From positions 18,515,036 to 18,579,035 of the forward strand of contig CM046853.1 in assembly GCA_025617745.1 (NCBI GenBank): a DNA stretch of 64,000 nucleotides, in the 5' to 3' direction. A model generated the notes under the pieces. That model saw nothing but the letters and a program-made list of their open reading frames with translations, did no database searches and had not been told where the DNA came from. The translations under genes were made by a program, and so were the position numbers. Below, one piece after another: positions 60,401 to 63,681 of this stretch; within the stretch, counting starts at the first letter, position 1; each line of letters begins with the position of its first letter. The stretch comes from Heliocidaris erythrogramma (lineage: Eukaryota > Echinodermata > Echinoidea > Camarodonta > Echinometridae).

Positions 60401-62637
60401 CTATGATATTTCTATTAAAGCGCTTTGCAGACATAAGTTATTACCAGGGTCATCTTTAATGGCTTGCCTACACACAATATGTATGCACCTTCTCAACTCA
60501 CCTGGGGAACTTTCCAGCAAGGCGTCTTTTGCAGACGCTCACAATGCTGAATGCCGATCAAACCACAATGACATTCGTATCCTACCGGGTACCCATTAAA
60601 CACCTGGGTGGAGAGGAGCAATGTAGATTAAATGCTTTGCTCAAGGACTACGACACCTCTACTACGAAATATGCCGGAGATGATTAGTTTGCCAAAATAT
60701 TGGTAAATTCTGAGGGCGGGGGTGGGGGCTGCATCTTCCCCAACCCAATGCCTCTTAGGCCTGAAATAAAAAATTCAAAATTGGCATTGCCTCGTTTAAT
60801 AGGATATTAAATGCTAGAGAGTTAAGAGAGTGAATAATTTTTTTATTGTTCTGATTTTGCATAGTCTAGGATACGAATTTAAAATGATATGATACCACTG
60901 ATAAAATTGAAAGTTGTAGGACCTGCACACCCTTGAGGGATTTTATATCTAGAGTTTTGAATTGAAGACGGCGAAAATGAGTGGTAGAATAACGAGTGAT
61001 TAAATAGAAATATCGAGATTCATTTATTTGGCTTGATTTATTTTATTTTTCTTCATAATCTTTTTTCAAATTTTCTTTGCAAACTGATAAAACATAATAA
61101 CGGGTCCTATTACTGGCGAAAGGCCTACGGATTCGGTCTAATCACAAGTTGCTTTCACATTTATGGAGACTGCATTTAAACTTGCAATGCCTCTTTATAG
61201 AACTGATATTTGTTGGGCATATTTTGAATATAGTTTAGCGACATGGAACCTCTAGCACACAGAACGAAATATATTCTGTTGGTGATTGGTACCCTTTAAT
61301 AGGCGGAGGTAATACTGGAGGTAATACTGGAGGTAATCGACTAAGAGAAGCCAGGTACACAAATGTGGAACCCGACGTGACTATTCCCACTCGAGGTACA
61401 CGTGTGAGGGCCAATTTACGCGTAACCCCTGATTCTGATACTGACCTGATCGGTGGCGACGGACTGTGGAGGGTGGCAGCTTTTGGCAGTTCAAACTCAC
61501 ATGGCCAAGGACAAAGGTAATTGTTATATTTTATCGTTTCTATTGGGGATTCTTGTACAAGTGTATTTTGCTGCATCCCTTGACTTATTAAAAAAAAAAT
61601 CGAAATAAATTTAAAAATACAAATGCAAATATGATACCGTACAGTTTTGATTTGCGCCCAGAGCTTTTAATAATAGTAATAGTAATGATAATGATAATAA
61701 TAATAATAATAATAATTTTAATAATTTATTAAAAATAATGATATTCATAGTAAGTTTGATTAAAATAATAGAATTTATAATAATAATGATAATAATAATG
61801 ATAATAATAATAACAATAATAATAATATATAACATTTCTAAATATAGTGTTTAGTACAAAAGTAGATGTTGGTCAGGTTCCGTTGAATTTGGGTTAAACA
61901 TAACAAGTTAGTAACAATCCGAAAGTGCTTTGAAATGTCGCCAAGTTTCCAATCTTCCGAACTAACTAGATTTGTTTACCGGACGAAAGGGCAGTCTAAT
62001 ATCTTTAGATACTTACATGTATATATTTTTAAATATTTTTGACTGTGTGATCATAGTTGTATTATGTAAATATAATTTAAAAGAACCAAAATATTGTTGA
62101 AATTCTACCCCCCCCCCAAAAAAAAAAAAAAAAAAAGGAAAAAAAAAAAAAGGAGTGATATCCCGACATGAATACTGGAAGAAATAAAAAATGTCACTTG
62201 TAAAATATCGGTCTGAAAAGTGGCCAGAACGCTCACTGAACCGACATCGTTGGGCTAGTGGACTGTCGGGGTCGTGGACTTTCTTTCCCGTGGGCTGTAA
62301 CAAAAAAAAAATCGACACAGATATTGATAATAGCCCATAAGCGGGACAAAACAACAATTTTTTTTAAAAATTCTGCTCACCCATTGGATTCACAGAAGCG
62401 GCGAAGTCTCGGACATTCTGGATTATCTGGCACGTCGCAAAACTCTTCAACCTCCCAGACGAGGAGATGACAACATCATGGAATTGAGCGGCTCTTTCAG
62501 TTTTCCTAACGTCGCGGATCTGGGCTGCTCAAATGCCTACCGGTATTTGTGTTTCGAGTTCGACAAAGGAGAAAGCCCTTCTCCCGATTTTACAATGCGA
62601 TCATCTATCCGATGCACAAACCCACCGTGTGTCGGGG
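1732..62637 (+). CDS. Secreted Kazal / tandem novel-module protein, whole gene model (15 exons to a stop, 6 more probable)
   Basis: Predicted secreted multidomain protein; I do not recognise a named orthologue. Exons: 1732-1816, 19644-19835, 26093-26251, 26791-26957, 30190-30334, 31474-31629, 32223-32422, 32780-33002, 33486-33917, 34471-34733, 34975-35152, 36026-36275, 46423-46604, 51351-51794, 52275-52867; these give 1222 codons plus stop. Probable further exons: 55031-55202, 57239-57489, 59241-59424, 59993-60234, 61303-61516, 62396-62637, continuing off the window. Every domain-boundary intron is phase 1; introns inside modules are phase 0, 1 or 2, and each flanking pair matches. Order: signal peptide, Kazal, two furin-type sites, module 1, Kazal, modules 2-7, with 8-10 beyond. 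Each module has an LWR-x-G-x-F block and a GC-x6-C-x-EF-x-KGD block plus two late Cys, suggesting two disulfides. The Kazal domains suggest protease binding; the role of the new module is unknown. Exons are individually well supported; linkage of modules 8-10 to this gene is inferred. Confidence 0.8.
3924..4083 (+). repeat. tRNA-derived SINE
   Basis: The 5' part has a tRNA-like pol III promoter: A-box-like TGGCTCAGTGGTGGAG (from about 3929) and B-box-like GGTTCGAAATC (from about 3973). It is followed by a non-tRNA body beginning near GGCATTAATCC. The same A box, B box and GGCATTAAT body order recurs at 8300-8535, which supports a shared SINE family. Confidence 0.65.
5551..5870. repeat. Foldback MITE with GGTGTTTCATAA ends (copy 1)
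   Basis: The left end is GGGGTGTTTCATAATGCTGT followed by TCGTAAAGTTACGCG. The right end is the near-exact inverted complement, terminating in TGAAACACCCC. The inverted ends extend for about 45 bp around a 230-bp unrelated centre. A second, shorter member lies at 58576-58747. Confidence 0.75.
6480..6830. repeat. Tandem array, about 95-bp unit, four copies
   Basis: Each unit contains GAAGGTATTGGGTTCGAAC-like sequence, then CACGCCTCTGACATCA, a GGCTAGACATATTCTA block and CTCACCC. Copies begin near 6485, 6578, 6673 and 6770, and a detached partial fifth copy lies at about 7016-7062. GGGTTCGAAC resembles a pol III B box, so the unit may derive from the tail of a tRNA-related SINE; this is a guess. 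Confidence 0.7.
6838..6995. repeat. Dispersed repeat, copy of the 54.5-kb MITE
   Basis: Shares ACTACTTTCGAAAAATAAA, a CCAGGTTCGGATTA-like block and ATTGTAATGTTCGCACATTT with 54484-54660. Its left inverted end is intact. The right end is degraded where the 95-bp repeat resumes, so it is probably a truncated or overwritten copy. Confidence 0.65.
8300..8535 (+). repeat. tRNA-derived SINE, second member
   Basis: A tRNA-like head (GTGGTGGAGCTTCACGCACT, then GGGTTCGAACTCC as B box) is followed by AGGCAAGGCATTAATTTAC and a GTATGGTCGGCTACGACCAG hairpin. Organisation matches the SINE at 3924-4083, but the body is diverged. Confidence 0.65.
8806..8929. repeat. Short foldback MITE with GGGAGCGTTTCATCAAG ends
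   Basis: GGGAGCGTTTCATCAAG at the left is matched by CTTGATGAAACGCTCCC at the right around an interior of about 90 bp. No coding capacity. No second copy was seen in the window. Confidence 0.7.
10211..10880 (-). mobile_element. Degenerate, 5'-truncated CR1-like LINE (minus strand)
   Basis: Read on the minus strand from 10876, the translation begins QKRALRVIAKIHFRAHADI and continues through FMYKYVQKSLPQ. It then runs through an in-frame stop (TAA, at the position usually read as Tyr in the HNYNTRN motif) into NTRNPQ, IRYRGHVLWNGL and a SLQSFKRN block. This is the C-terminal end of a CR1/L2-type reverse transcriptase. The element ends in a (GAAAT)n tail, seen as (ATTTC)n at 10211-10258. Two or more stops and the missing 5' part make it dead. 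Confidence 0.8.
10905..11295 (+). repeat. Probable LINE 3' end with TAAA-type tail
   Basis: The stretch contains a short inverted pair, CCAGCCAATGTGG...CCAGCCATTGGCTGG, and ends in CGGATGGAATAAAATAAATTAATAAATAAAT, which resembles the 3' tail of a LINE. No reverse transcriptase is present, so the assignment is tentative. Confidence 0.4.
15043..16328. repeat. Pair of inverted repeats 1.2 kb apart
   Basis: GTCACATGACCTCATGTCAG followed by CCCGAAAACGGAG at about 15043-15076 is repeated in inverted orientation at about 16282-16328. The interior has no gene; it includes a T22-like run near 16220-16243. This may be the remnant of a foldback element or of two oppositely inserted copies. Confidence 0.5.
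16919..16989. repeat. Hairpin-forming inverted repeat
   Basis: CTGTTGAGAGCCAGAAG and its complement CTCTGGCTCTCAGCAG flank a 40-nt loop. It is too short to assign to a transposon family. Confidence 0.55.
17749..19489. mobile_element. hAT-like non-autonomous transposon, 1.74 kb
   Basis: The termini are CAGTGCTGTA and its complement TACAGCACTG, flanked by an imperfect 8-bp target duplication (ATATACAG at 17741-17748, ATATATAG at 19490-19497). Subterminal DNA at both ends is a run of GAGTCC hexamers, in inverted orientation relative to each other (17762-17826 and about 19368-19478). The interior has no transposase. It contains a palindrome (18674-18715) and a short tandem of a 19-bp TTTGCCACATTTGACTT unit (18851-18926). 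The right end lies 154 bp upstream of the Kazal 1 exon. Confidence 0.75.
19644..19835 (+). CDS. Exon 2: Kazal domain 1 and furin-type site
   Basis: A complete follistatin/agrin-type Kazal domain. Cys 1-6 occur in DCSSLVVC, KGVCASDGNYYHTLC, the C-x6-C step to HEC, and DKNDC. C3-C4 spacing is 10 and C4-C5 spacing is 6. The acceptor is TATATAG, weak in pyrimidines; the donor is GAG|GTAAGT, phase 1. An earlier GT after 19810 would leave phase 0 and was rejected. The exon ends RGKRERR, giving a furin-like R-E-R-R site directly after the domain. Kazal domains usually inhibit serine proteases or bind ligands; which applies is unknown. Confidence 0.85.
20120..20480. repeat. GAT/GGT-type imperfect trinucleotide microsatellite
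   Basis: Runs of GATGATGAT interrupted by GGT, GAC and TAT variants. The Met-rich open frame through it is a product of the repeat. Confidence 0.8.
20917..21150. repeat. Foldback element with GTCGCCAGCGGGGG-type ends
   Basis: TGCATGGGCGTCGCCAGC on the left is matched by GCTGGTGACGGCACTGCA on the right. The interior is a run of C-rich and A-rich blocks including TTTGTGTGCCCCC, which recurs in the foldback ending near 38177. There is no coding content. Confidence 0.65.
26093..26251 (+). CDS. Exon 3: second furin-type site and start of module 1
   Basis: Phase 1 to phase 1, 53 codons. It starts GAHNRSRRAPKH, supplying an R-S-R-R furin-type motif, then FSWQISVREH, NISINVTF (an N-glycosylation sequon) and GDTISGRG. 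It corresponds to the N-terminal third of the repeated module. The acceptor ATGACAG has a weak pyrimidine tract. The donor is GAG|GTAGTA; the carried G joins the next exon to read G-L-W-K. Confidence 0.8.
26791..26957 (+). CDS. Exon 4: middle of module 1
   Basis: Starts GLWKAGLF, the conserved Trp block, then SGPYVQQLFSDEEASMK and ends VYDLNE. The acceptor TTTCTGTTAG and donor GAG|GTAAGA are good. It enters in phase 1 and leaves in phase 0. This is the only copy with an intron directly in front of the LW block. Confidence 0.85.
27046..27333. repeat. TTTA/TTA/TTAA low-complexity tract ending in G14
   Basis: A run of TTTA, TTTTA and ATT repeats, then (TTAA)8-9 at about 27256-27284, poly-T and a G14 run (27320-27333). 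The hydrophobic open frames here are artefacts of composition. Confidence 0.85.
27893..28293. repeat. Long foldback, about 165-bp diverged arms
   Basis: The left arm (27893-28055) reads GTAGAAAATAAAGTACACA, ACACACGAGGAGCATGTTTT, GATAGTTTTACATGACT, then GGAAATACAGTAATATT. The right arm (about 28125-28293) is its complement in reverse order with scattered mismatches. The central spacer is about 70 bp. No coding capacity. Mismatches between the arms suggest age. Confidence 0.75.
29028..29805. repeat. GC-rich foldback transposon made of CGGAT/CGCAA motifs
   Basis: Inverted ends TAATGCTTAGGTCAGACGGA (29028-29047) and TCCGTCTGACCATAGCATTA (29786-29805). The interior is packed with TACGGATG, TGCGGAT, TACGCAT and GCGCAA motifs in both orientations. 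GC content is clearly above the surroundings, so several spurious open frames overlap in it. No transposase is recognisable. Confidence 0.7.
30190..30334 (+). CDS. Exon 5: end of module 1
   Basis: Enters phase 0 and leaves phase 1. Reads VGCSDFRYLCIEFSQGDNPRP and ends VLCQEIPCYGRRGDG, so it carries all four conserved Cys of the module. The acceptor CACACAG has a weak pyrimidine tract; the donor is ATG|GTAAGA. Confidence 0.85.
30335..31473. other. Intron 5, no features seen
   Basis: Ordinary AT-rich intron. C9 near 30988-30996 is the only simple sequence of note. Confidence 0.5.
31474..31629 (+). CDS. Exon 6: Kazal domain 2
   Basis: A complete 52-codon phase 1-1 exon. Reads ACHRPCPDDGEPVCGDDG, ISYSSSCEIDNIVRC and YFGEC. 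C1-C2 spacing is 3, C2-C3 is 7, C3-C4 is 10 and C4-C5 is 7, one longer than in Kazal 1 and than is usual for the agrin/follistatin class. The acceptor TTTCTAG is strong; the donor is TAG|GTAAGT. It sits between modules 1 and 2. Confidence 0.85.
32223..32422 (+). CDS. Exon 7: first half of module 2
   Basis: Enters phase 1, leaves phase 0. Reads FWSAGVVSHE, then VAGTNLWRMGVFGS, NQNGTGPKFGYIPQ. Unlike module 1, there is no intron before the LW block. The donor is CAG|GTTAGA. Confidence 0.85.
32780..33002 (+). CDS. Exon 8: second half of module 2
   Basis: Begins ILEGKSASQT and carries FRFDVATIGCNEFNFMCMEF, with TRNDDAEPFF in place of the usual AKGD-x-P-x-P-x-F, and ends SCRAAPCDPTG. The acceptor TTTTTTGCAG is strong; the donor is CAG|GTAAGT, phase 1. 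Confidence 0.88.
33272..33401. repeat. Small inverted-repeat element in intron 8, copy 1
   Basis: CAGTCACACCAA with AGACCGACACCAGACCGAC on the left, and AGTCGGTTTGAAGTCGGTTT with GGCAGTGTAATCG on the right, are imperfect inverted complements. A related element lies at about 33972-34133. Confidence 0.55.
33486..33917 (+). CDS. Exon 9: module 3, complete in one exon
   Basis: A 144-codon phase 1-1 exon holding an uninterrupted module. Reads VTWGLTVVTA, ISPDSDVIRGRDLWRVGLFG, RFNYVRQLLDPAEASLPVG, FDIMKLGCSKFRYICLEIAK, GDEPQPDF and FCKSVACPG. It is the best template for the module consensus. The acceptor TTTTCTGCCAG is strong; the donor is CAG|GTGAAT. Confidence 0.92.
33972..34133. repeat. Inverted-repeat element, copy 2, with a palindrome inserted
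   Basis: CATCACACCGGCGAGACCAAC on the left and TAGGTCGGTTTGGAGTC to TCTGACTGAGG on the right resemble the 33.3-kb element. The left half is interrupted by the 36-bp palindrome TCAAGGAAGTACTAGGC...CTAGTACCTCCTTGA (34003-34038). Confidence 0.5.
34471..34733 (+). CDS. Exon 10: first half of module 4
   Basis: Enters phase 1, leaves phase 0. Reads LDWGLSLVEHHIGS, VSISVSIATS, LNGTNLWKLGLFVS, GQYREQILPEAAASIPVRPG. The start is set by the only in-phase AG after the upstream stops (ACAAAG, 34469-34470), which follows a CTTCTCCCTTG tract. The donor is GGG|GTAAGT. Confidence 0.85.
34975..35152 (+). CDS. Exon 11: second half of module 4
   Basis: Begins MPLDYMNVPSFVDLTSMGC, then FNYVCISFAKGDSPDPDFDL and ends VSCKGIACQG. 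The acceptor TTTCCCCAG is strong; the donor is AAG|GTGAGT, phase 1. All four Cys are present. Confidence 0.9.
36026..36275 (+). CDS. Exon 12: first half of module 5
   Basis: Reads VNWESEYNPN, ITMTLTPDTGSDTIQGRNLW, RMGVYASDSP, KYAYQQNILDQTAMQTPSR. Enters phase 1 and leaves phase 2 (CAG|GTAAGA), unlike the phase 0 internal introns of modules 1, 2 and 4. Its partner exon is 10.1 kb away at 46423. Confidence 0.85.
36870..38177. repeat. Nested foldback carrying a LINE-tail insertion
   Basis: CAGTGGCGGATTTCAGGGG on the left and AATCCTGGATCCGACCCTG on the right are imperfect inverted ends with G/C-rich flanks. The interior is rich in CATCCG and CGGATG motifs. It is split by a 333-bp insertion (37165-37497) that starts with (AAGTTC)n and is bounded by a direct duplication GTAAATC (37158-37164 and 37498-37504), as expected for a minus-strand LINE 3' fragment. 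Confidence 0.6.
38680..40880. repeat. Satellite array, about ten 215-240-bp units
   Basis: Unit starts marked by AAAATCCATGYCAGATTCGT lie near 38680, 38904, 39127, 39350, 39581, 39822, 40060, 40275, 40491 and 40713. Each unit has a purine run (AAAAAAAGGGGGG, of variable length), GCTAGCAGCGCCCTCAGGTGG, CTAGCAAAACTAGTGAAA and GGAAGGGGATGGGTTCG. Units differ by point changes and homopolymer length, so the array is not recent. The open frames recurring once per unit are repeat artefacts. Confidence 0.9.
43595..45210. repeat. Long element with direct repeats 1.46 kb apart
   Basis: The block at about 43595-43780 (TTTCTCAAAATCATCTCATT, GTCATCAGGCCTAT, AGGCGCCATTTTGTG, TATCTTCATAAC) recurs in the same orientation at about 45040-45205. 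Inside, TGTTATAGCTGAGAC occurs twice (about 44388 and 44611). No coding region is recognisable; this could be a long tandem unit or a decayed LTR-like element. Confidence 0.55.
44755..44821 (+). repeat. tRNA-like sequence / SINE head
   Basis: TTGGTATATTGGTTAAAGCA (A-box-like) and GGTTCGATCCCC (B-box-like) are spaced as in a tRNA, followed by TTAATTTTTTTTTTTTTT, a pol III-type terminator run. The anticodon arm does not pair cleanly, so a pseudo-tRNA or SINE is more likely than a working gene. Confidence 0.5.
45240..45850. repeat. Long imperfect ATC/ACC microsatellite with an internal TA run
   Basis: About 600 bp of ATCATCACC-type repeats interrupted by (TA)15-like DNA at about 45640-45669. 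It generates long His/Ile-rich and Met/Asp-rich open frames on the two strands, neither of which is a gene. Confidence 0.9.
46423..46604 (+). CDS. Exon 13: second half of module 5
   Basis: Enters phase 2, leaves phase 1. The AG from exon 12 plus G completes an Arg codon. Reads RGRTPFDLRQVCEIRNKHPY, LCVEMARN and ends TCSAYSCKG. The first Cys is in V-C instead of G-C, and the KGD triplet is lost; otherwise the four-Cys pattern holds. The acceptor is ATCACTACAG; the donor is AAG|GTAACA. Confidence 0.82.
46843..46913 (-). tRNA. tRNA-Arg (anticodon UCU)
   Basis: A 71-nt cloverleaf: acceptor GTCTCCG/CGGAGAC, D arm GTCT...AGGC, anticodon stem TTGGC/GCCAA with loop GTTCTAA, and T arm CCGGG-TTCGATT-CCCGG. 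The anticodon is TCT. A-box and B-box sequences are intact, no intron is present, and an ATTTTTT pol III terminator follows at once on the minus strand. It is identical to the plus-strand copy. The D-arm sequence (GGTCTAGTGGTTAAGGC) is of the kind also seen in Glu/Asp tRNAs, so identity rests on the anticodon alone. Confidence 0.85.
47183..47253 (+). tRNA. tRNA-Arg (anticodon UCU), inverted copy
   Basis: The same 71-nt sequence as 46843-46913 in the opposite orientation, with intact cloverleaf and internal promoter boxes and an ATTTTTT terminator immediately downstream. The pair is divergent, and the inverted-repeat arms continue past both genes. Confidence 0.85.
47495..48606 (+). mobile_element. 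Penelope-like retroelement fragment flanked by inverted copies of its terminal repeat
   Basis: From 48018 the translation reads LEVTDEDAYLEMSDVVVRL and continues through TSVHYKPTDSHAYLNY, SSHPPACKNSIPFSQLSC and FFKQRGYPDRIL. This is the distal part of a Penelope-type reverse transcriptase. The catalytic core upstream is missing and the reading stops in a CT repeat (48370-48420). Inverted arms of about 185 bp (47495-47687 and 48424-48606) carry TGCGCATTGTTGCGCTTATC and a CTGATGA...GAAA motif. No endonuclease domain is present. The element is dead. Confidence 0.75.
48536..48558 (+). ncRNA. Hammerhead-ribozyme-like core in the Penelope terminal repeat
   Basis: CTGATGA, then A-GCCC-TAT-GGGC (a perfect 4-bp stem) and GAAA match the hammerhead core layout, apart from one extra A before the stem. 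The inverted copy is at 47543-47565 (minus), and a partial copy (GGGCGAAAATTCG) lies at about 48638-48650. Penelope-like elements are known to carry hammerhead motifs in terminal repeats. Stems I and III could not be confirmed by eye, so activity is unproven. Confidence 0.45.
51351..51794 (+). CDS. Exon 14: module 6, complete in one exon
   Basis: A 148-codon phase 1-1 exon. Reads MQWLLSPITN, IRVQLIVMPEPATDYIHGSG, LWRVGLYSSG, NQYVRQILNEYEASKEL, MEGIGCGDKRYVCLEFAKGD, RPRPNFNLP and ECHLFRCKG. The acceptor is CTAACACAG; the donor is AAG|GTGGGT. It shares the uninterrupted structure of module 3. Confidence 0.92.
52275..52867 (+). CDS. Exon 15: Pro/Arg-rich spacer, module 7 and stop
   Basis: Starts with a spacer of alternating Pro with Arg, then Asn/Asp (TPRPRPRPRP, NPNPDPNPNP). 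Module 7 follows: FRWTVQPVTF, IRAWITPSATTDFIHGDG, LWRLGIFGSS, AYRRQVLTRQDANAPM, LWRVGCSDIGFLCVEFAKGD, APHPNFNIP and SCQPTSCHRE. The frame closes RPSGWYNAN and TAG (52865-52867). A phase 1 donor-like GTTGGT after 52847 sits where other modules end (…PSG|GT), so the tail may be a retained-intron end used by a short isoform. Confidence 0.9.
52894..52899 (+). terminator. Polyadenylation signal AATAAA
   Basis: A canonical AATAAA begins 27 nt after the stop codon of exon 15. This supports a real transcript end here, with a very short 3' UTR. Confidence 0.6.
53038..53593. repeat. Foldback MITE with TTAAAGGCATTGGCTA ends
   Basis: TTAAAGGCATTGGCTA at the left and TAGCCAATGCCTTTAA at the right are inverted complements; the TTAA/TTA at each edge may be the target site. 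The 550-bp interior has no reading frame of note. Confidence 0.75.
54484..54660. repeat. MITE with ACTACTTTCGAAAAATAAAC ends
   Basis: AACTACTTTCGAAAAATAAAC and its inverse GTTTATTTTTCGAAAATAGT flank a 130-bp interior containing ATTGTAATGTTCGCACATTT. The left end and interior are shared with 6838-6995. Confidence 0.75.
55031..55202 (+). CDS. Exon: first half of module 8
   Basis: Enters phase 1 and leaves phase 2 (CAG|GTAAAA). Reads VAARYTRLEGGVSFPES, ATVTIHPAPNTNEITGDG, LWKVSAFGSRNGQGTGYR. The Gly after LWR/K-x has become Ser, which separates modules 8-10 from 1-7. The acceptor is CTGTGTAG. The upstream partner is either the cryptic donor in exon 15 or an unseen first exon. Confidence 0.82.
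56434..56896. repeat. Foldback with CTGGCGTAGCCAGCAGGGGG ends
   Basis: Left ACTGGCGTAGCCAGCAGGGG and right AATCCTGGCTACGAAACTGG are imperfect inverted ends. The interior has two direct copies of TTATCTTTCTCTCAAATTTG with AAAACRTCAGAGCTTTC (about 56551 and 56732). Non-coding. Confidence 0.65.
57239..57489 (+). CDS. Exon: second half of module 8
   Basis: Enters phase 2, leaves phase 1. Reads NGEVRVDLDRRSLRASLRPG, LTGTFDFPNVAYLGC, YLCLEFAKGDRPSMTF and MCHEQRCTRTDRPTSTGG. The acceptor is TTTGACTCACAG, also used by modules 9 and 10 in near-identical form. The donor is GTG|GTAATC. Confidence 0.88.
57507..58260 (-). mobile_element. Degenerate LINE reverse-transcriptase fragment (minus strand)
   Basis: A (TCAAAC)n tail on the minus strand (57507-57532) is followed upstream by decayed coding sequence. 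One stretch (about 58080-58145, minus) reads PHISYGIEVWGSTYKSN, a motif typical of the C-terminal reverse-transcriptase region of CR1/Jockey-type LINEs. Frameshifts and stops are frequent, and there is no 5' part. Confidence 0.6.
58296..58313 (+). repeat. G18 homopolymer
   Basis: One of several long G or C runs in the introns of this gene; others are listed in the findings. Confidence 0.95.
58576..58747. repeat. Foldback MITE with GGTGTTTCATAA ends (copy 2)
   Basis: GGGGGTGTTTCATAAAGCTG followed by TTCGTAAAGTTACGC is mirrored at the right by GCGTAACTTACGAACAGC and TTTATGAAACACCCCC. The arms make up about half of the 172-bp element. Same family as 5551-5870. Confidence 0.8.
59241..59424 (+). 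CDS. Exon: first half of module 9
   Basis: Enters phase 1, leaves phase 2. Reads VASYTNMGVRVEYPNDGTRL, SLSITPASD, IVGDGLWRVSAFGSRNAQG and TGNR. The acceptor GTCTTTGTAG is good; the donor is CAG|GTATAA. Very similar to the first half of module 8, including flanking intron sequence. Confidence 0.88.
59993..60234 (+). CDS. Exon: second half of module 9
   Basis: Enters phase 2, leaves phase 1. Reads NGEVPDILDRQSLRAVMESG, MELTGEFDFPNIADLGC, DYRYLCFEFAKGDRPSMRF and MCPQQNCRPDPSTGG. The acceptor is GACTCACAG; the donor is GTG|GTGAGC. Length (242 nt) is identical to the corresponding exon of module 10. Confidence 0.9.
60416..60670. repeat. Probable dispersed repeat
   Basis: The segment with GCGCTTTGCAGACATAA, CCGGGTACCCATTAAACACC, TGGGTGGAGAGGAGCAATG and TTGCTCAAGGAC resembles a repeat common in aquatic animal genomes. 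No structural ends were identified, so the call rests on resemblance only. Confidence 0.4.
61303..61516 (+). CDS. Exon: Gly/Asn-rich spacer and first half of module 10
   Basis: Enters phase 1, leaves phase 2. Starts with three near-identical GGAGGTAATACT units coding GGN-T repeats, then ARYTNVEPDVTIPTRGTR, LRVTPDSDTDLIGGDG, LWRVAAFGSSNSHGQGQR. The acceptor is CCTTTAATAG; the donor is AAG|GTAATT. The coding minisatellite is a likely site of length variation. Confidence 0.85.
61675..61830. repeat. AAT/GATA-type microsatellite
   Basis: Runs of (AAT)n with GATAATGATAAT interruptions in the intron of module 10. No gene. Confidence 0.9.
62396..62637 (+). CDS. Exon: second half of module 10
   Basis: Enters phase 2, leaves phase 1. 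Reads SGEVSDILDYLARRKTLQPP, MELSGSFSFPNVADLGC, AYRYLCFEFDKGESPSPDF and IRCTNPPCVGG. The acceptor is GGATTCACAG; the donor is GGG|GTAAGA. A phase 1 donor and no stop imply at least one more exon beyond the window. Confidence 0.88.
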
Positions 62638-62878
62638 GTAAGATAAGAGGAATTTTGGATTTTGTAATAGATATAATAGATGATTTGTAGATTAAAAGCA
62701 AGAATATCACGCATGAAATCAAACAAGATGATTTTTAAAATTAATTTTGATTCTTTATTTAAGTTCAGATTTTTTCATCATTCCGAGACCAAAGTGTCAA
62801 AAAGAGGGGACGAGATCAGCCGGAGGGACTGTAATGATATAGACACAATAACCCAGTATTTTAGTGATCACTTATATA

Positions 62879-63681
62879 CTGACCCACAATAAAAAGTACC
62901 CACGACTTTATAATGGTATATCATATTTATATTGACAGACACAGAATGACAATGAACCAGGGTGGAAAGATTGACTTTTTATTGAAACATTTCACTAATT
63001 TCGGAAGACAATGATGTCTCTTGTCAGCGCGCATTACAGCGCAGAACACAACAAGTTGAAAAATGAAAGTCACAGATCAATAGTGTGTGTAGCCACCATT
63101 TGTTTGCAGACAGGCATTGCATCTGCGACGCATACGCGCACCAGTCTTTGAATGAAATCTTGTGGAATCCTGTTCCATTCATCTTGCAAAGTCTGGATCA
63201 GTTTTGCACGAGTCCTGACCTTGCCAGCAATGCGCCTCCCAAGCTCATCCCACAGATGCTCAATGGGATTGAGGTCAGGGGACATCGCCGGCCACTCCAT
63301 GGTTTTAATGTTCTCACCCCTCAGAAATGCAGTGGTTAGCCGTGCAGCATGAGGTCGGGCATCATCATGCTGAAAGATGCGCAGTCCTCGGCTGTTCTGC
63401 AGGAATGGCACCAGGTGTGGTCTCAGGATATCGTCCACATAGCGCTGTGCAGTGATGTTGCCATCCACAAACACCAGGGGTGATCTGTGACTTTCATTTT
63501 TCAACTTGTTGTGTTCTGCGCTGTAATGCGCGCTGACAAGAGACAGCATTGTCTTCCGAAATTAGTGAAATGTTTCAATAAAAGGTCAATCTTTCCACCC
63601 TGGTTCATTGTCATTCTGTGTCTGTCAATATAAATATGATATACCATTATAAAGTCGTGGGTACTTTTTATTGTGGGTCAG
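62879..63681 (-). mobile_element. Internally deleted Tc1/mariner-type element with 201-bp inverted ends
   Basis: The terminal inverted repeats are 62879-63079 and 63481-63681, nearly identical, with TA at both edges (62877-62878, 63682-63683). The minus strand encodes the C-terminal part of a Tc1-family transposase (63549-63070): SPLVFVDGNITAQRYVDDIL, FQHDDARPHAARLT and MSPDLNPIEHLWDELGRR. The second and third catalytic residues are 34 residues apart (DD34E). The first catalytic Asp and the DNA-binding domain are missing; the normal full element is about twice this length. It cannot encode an active transposase. Confidence 0.9.
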
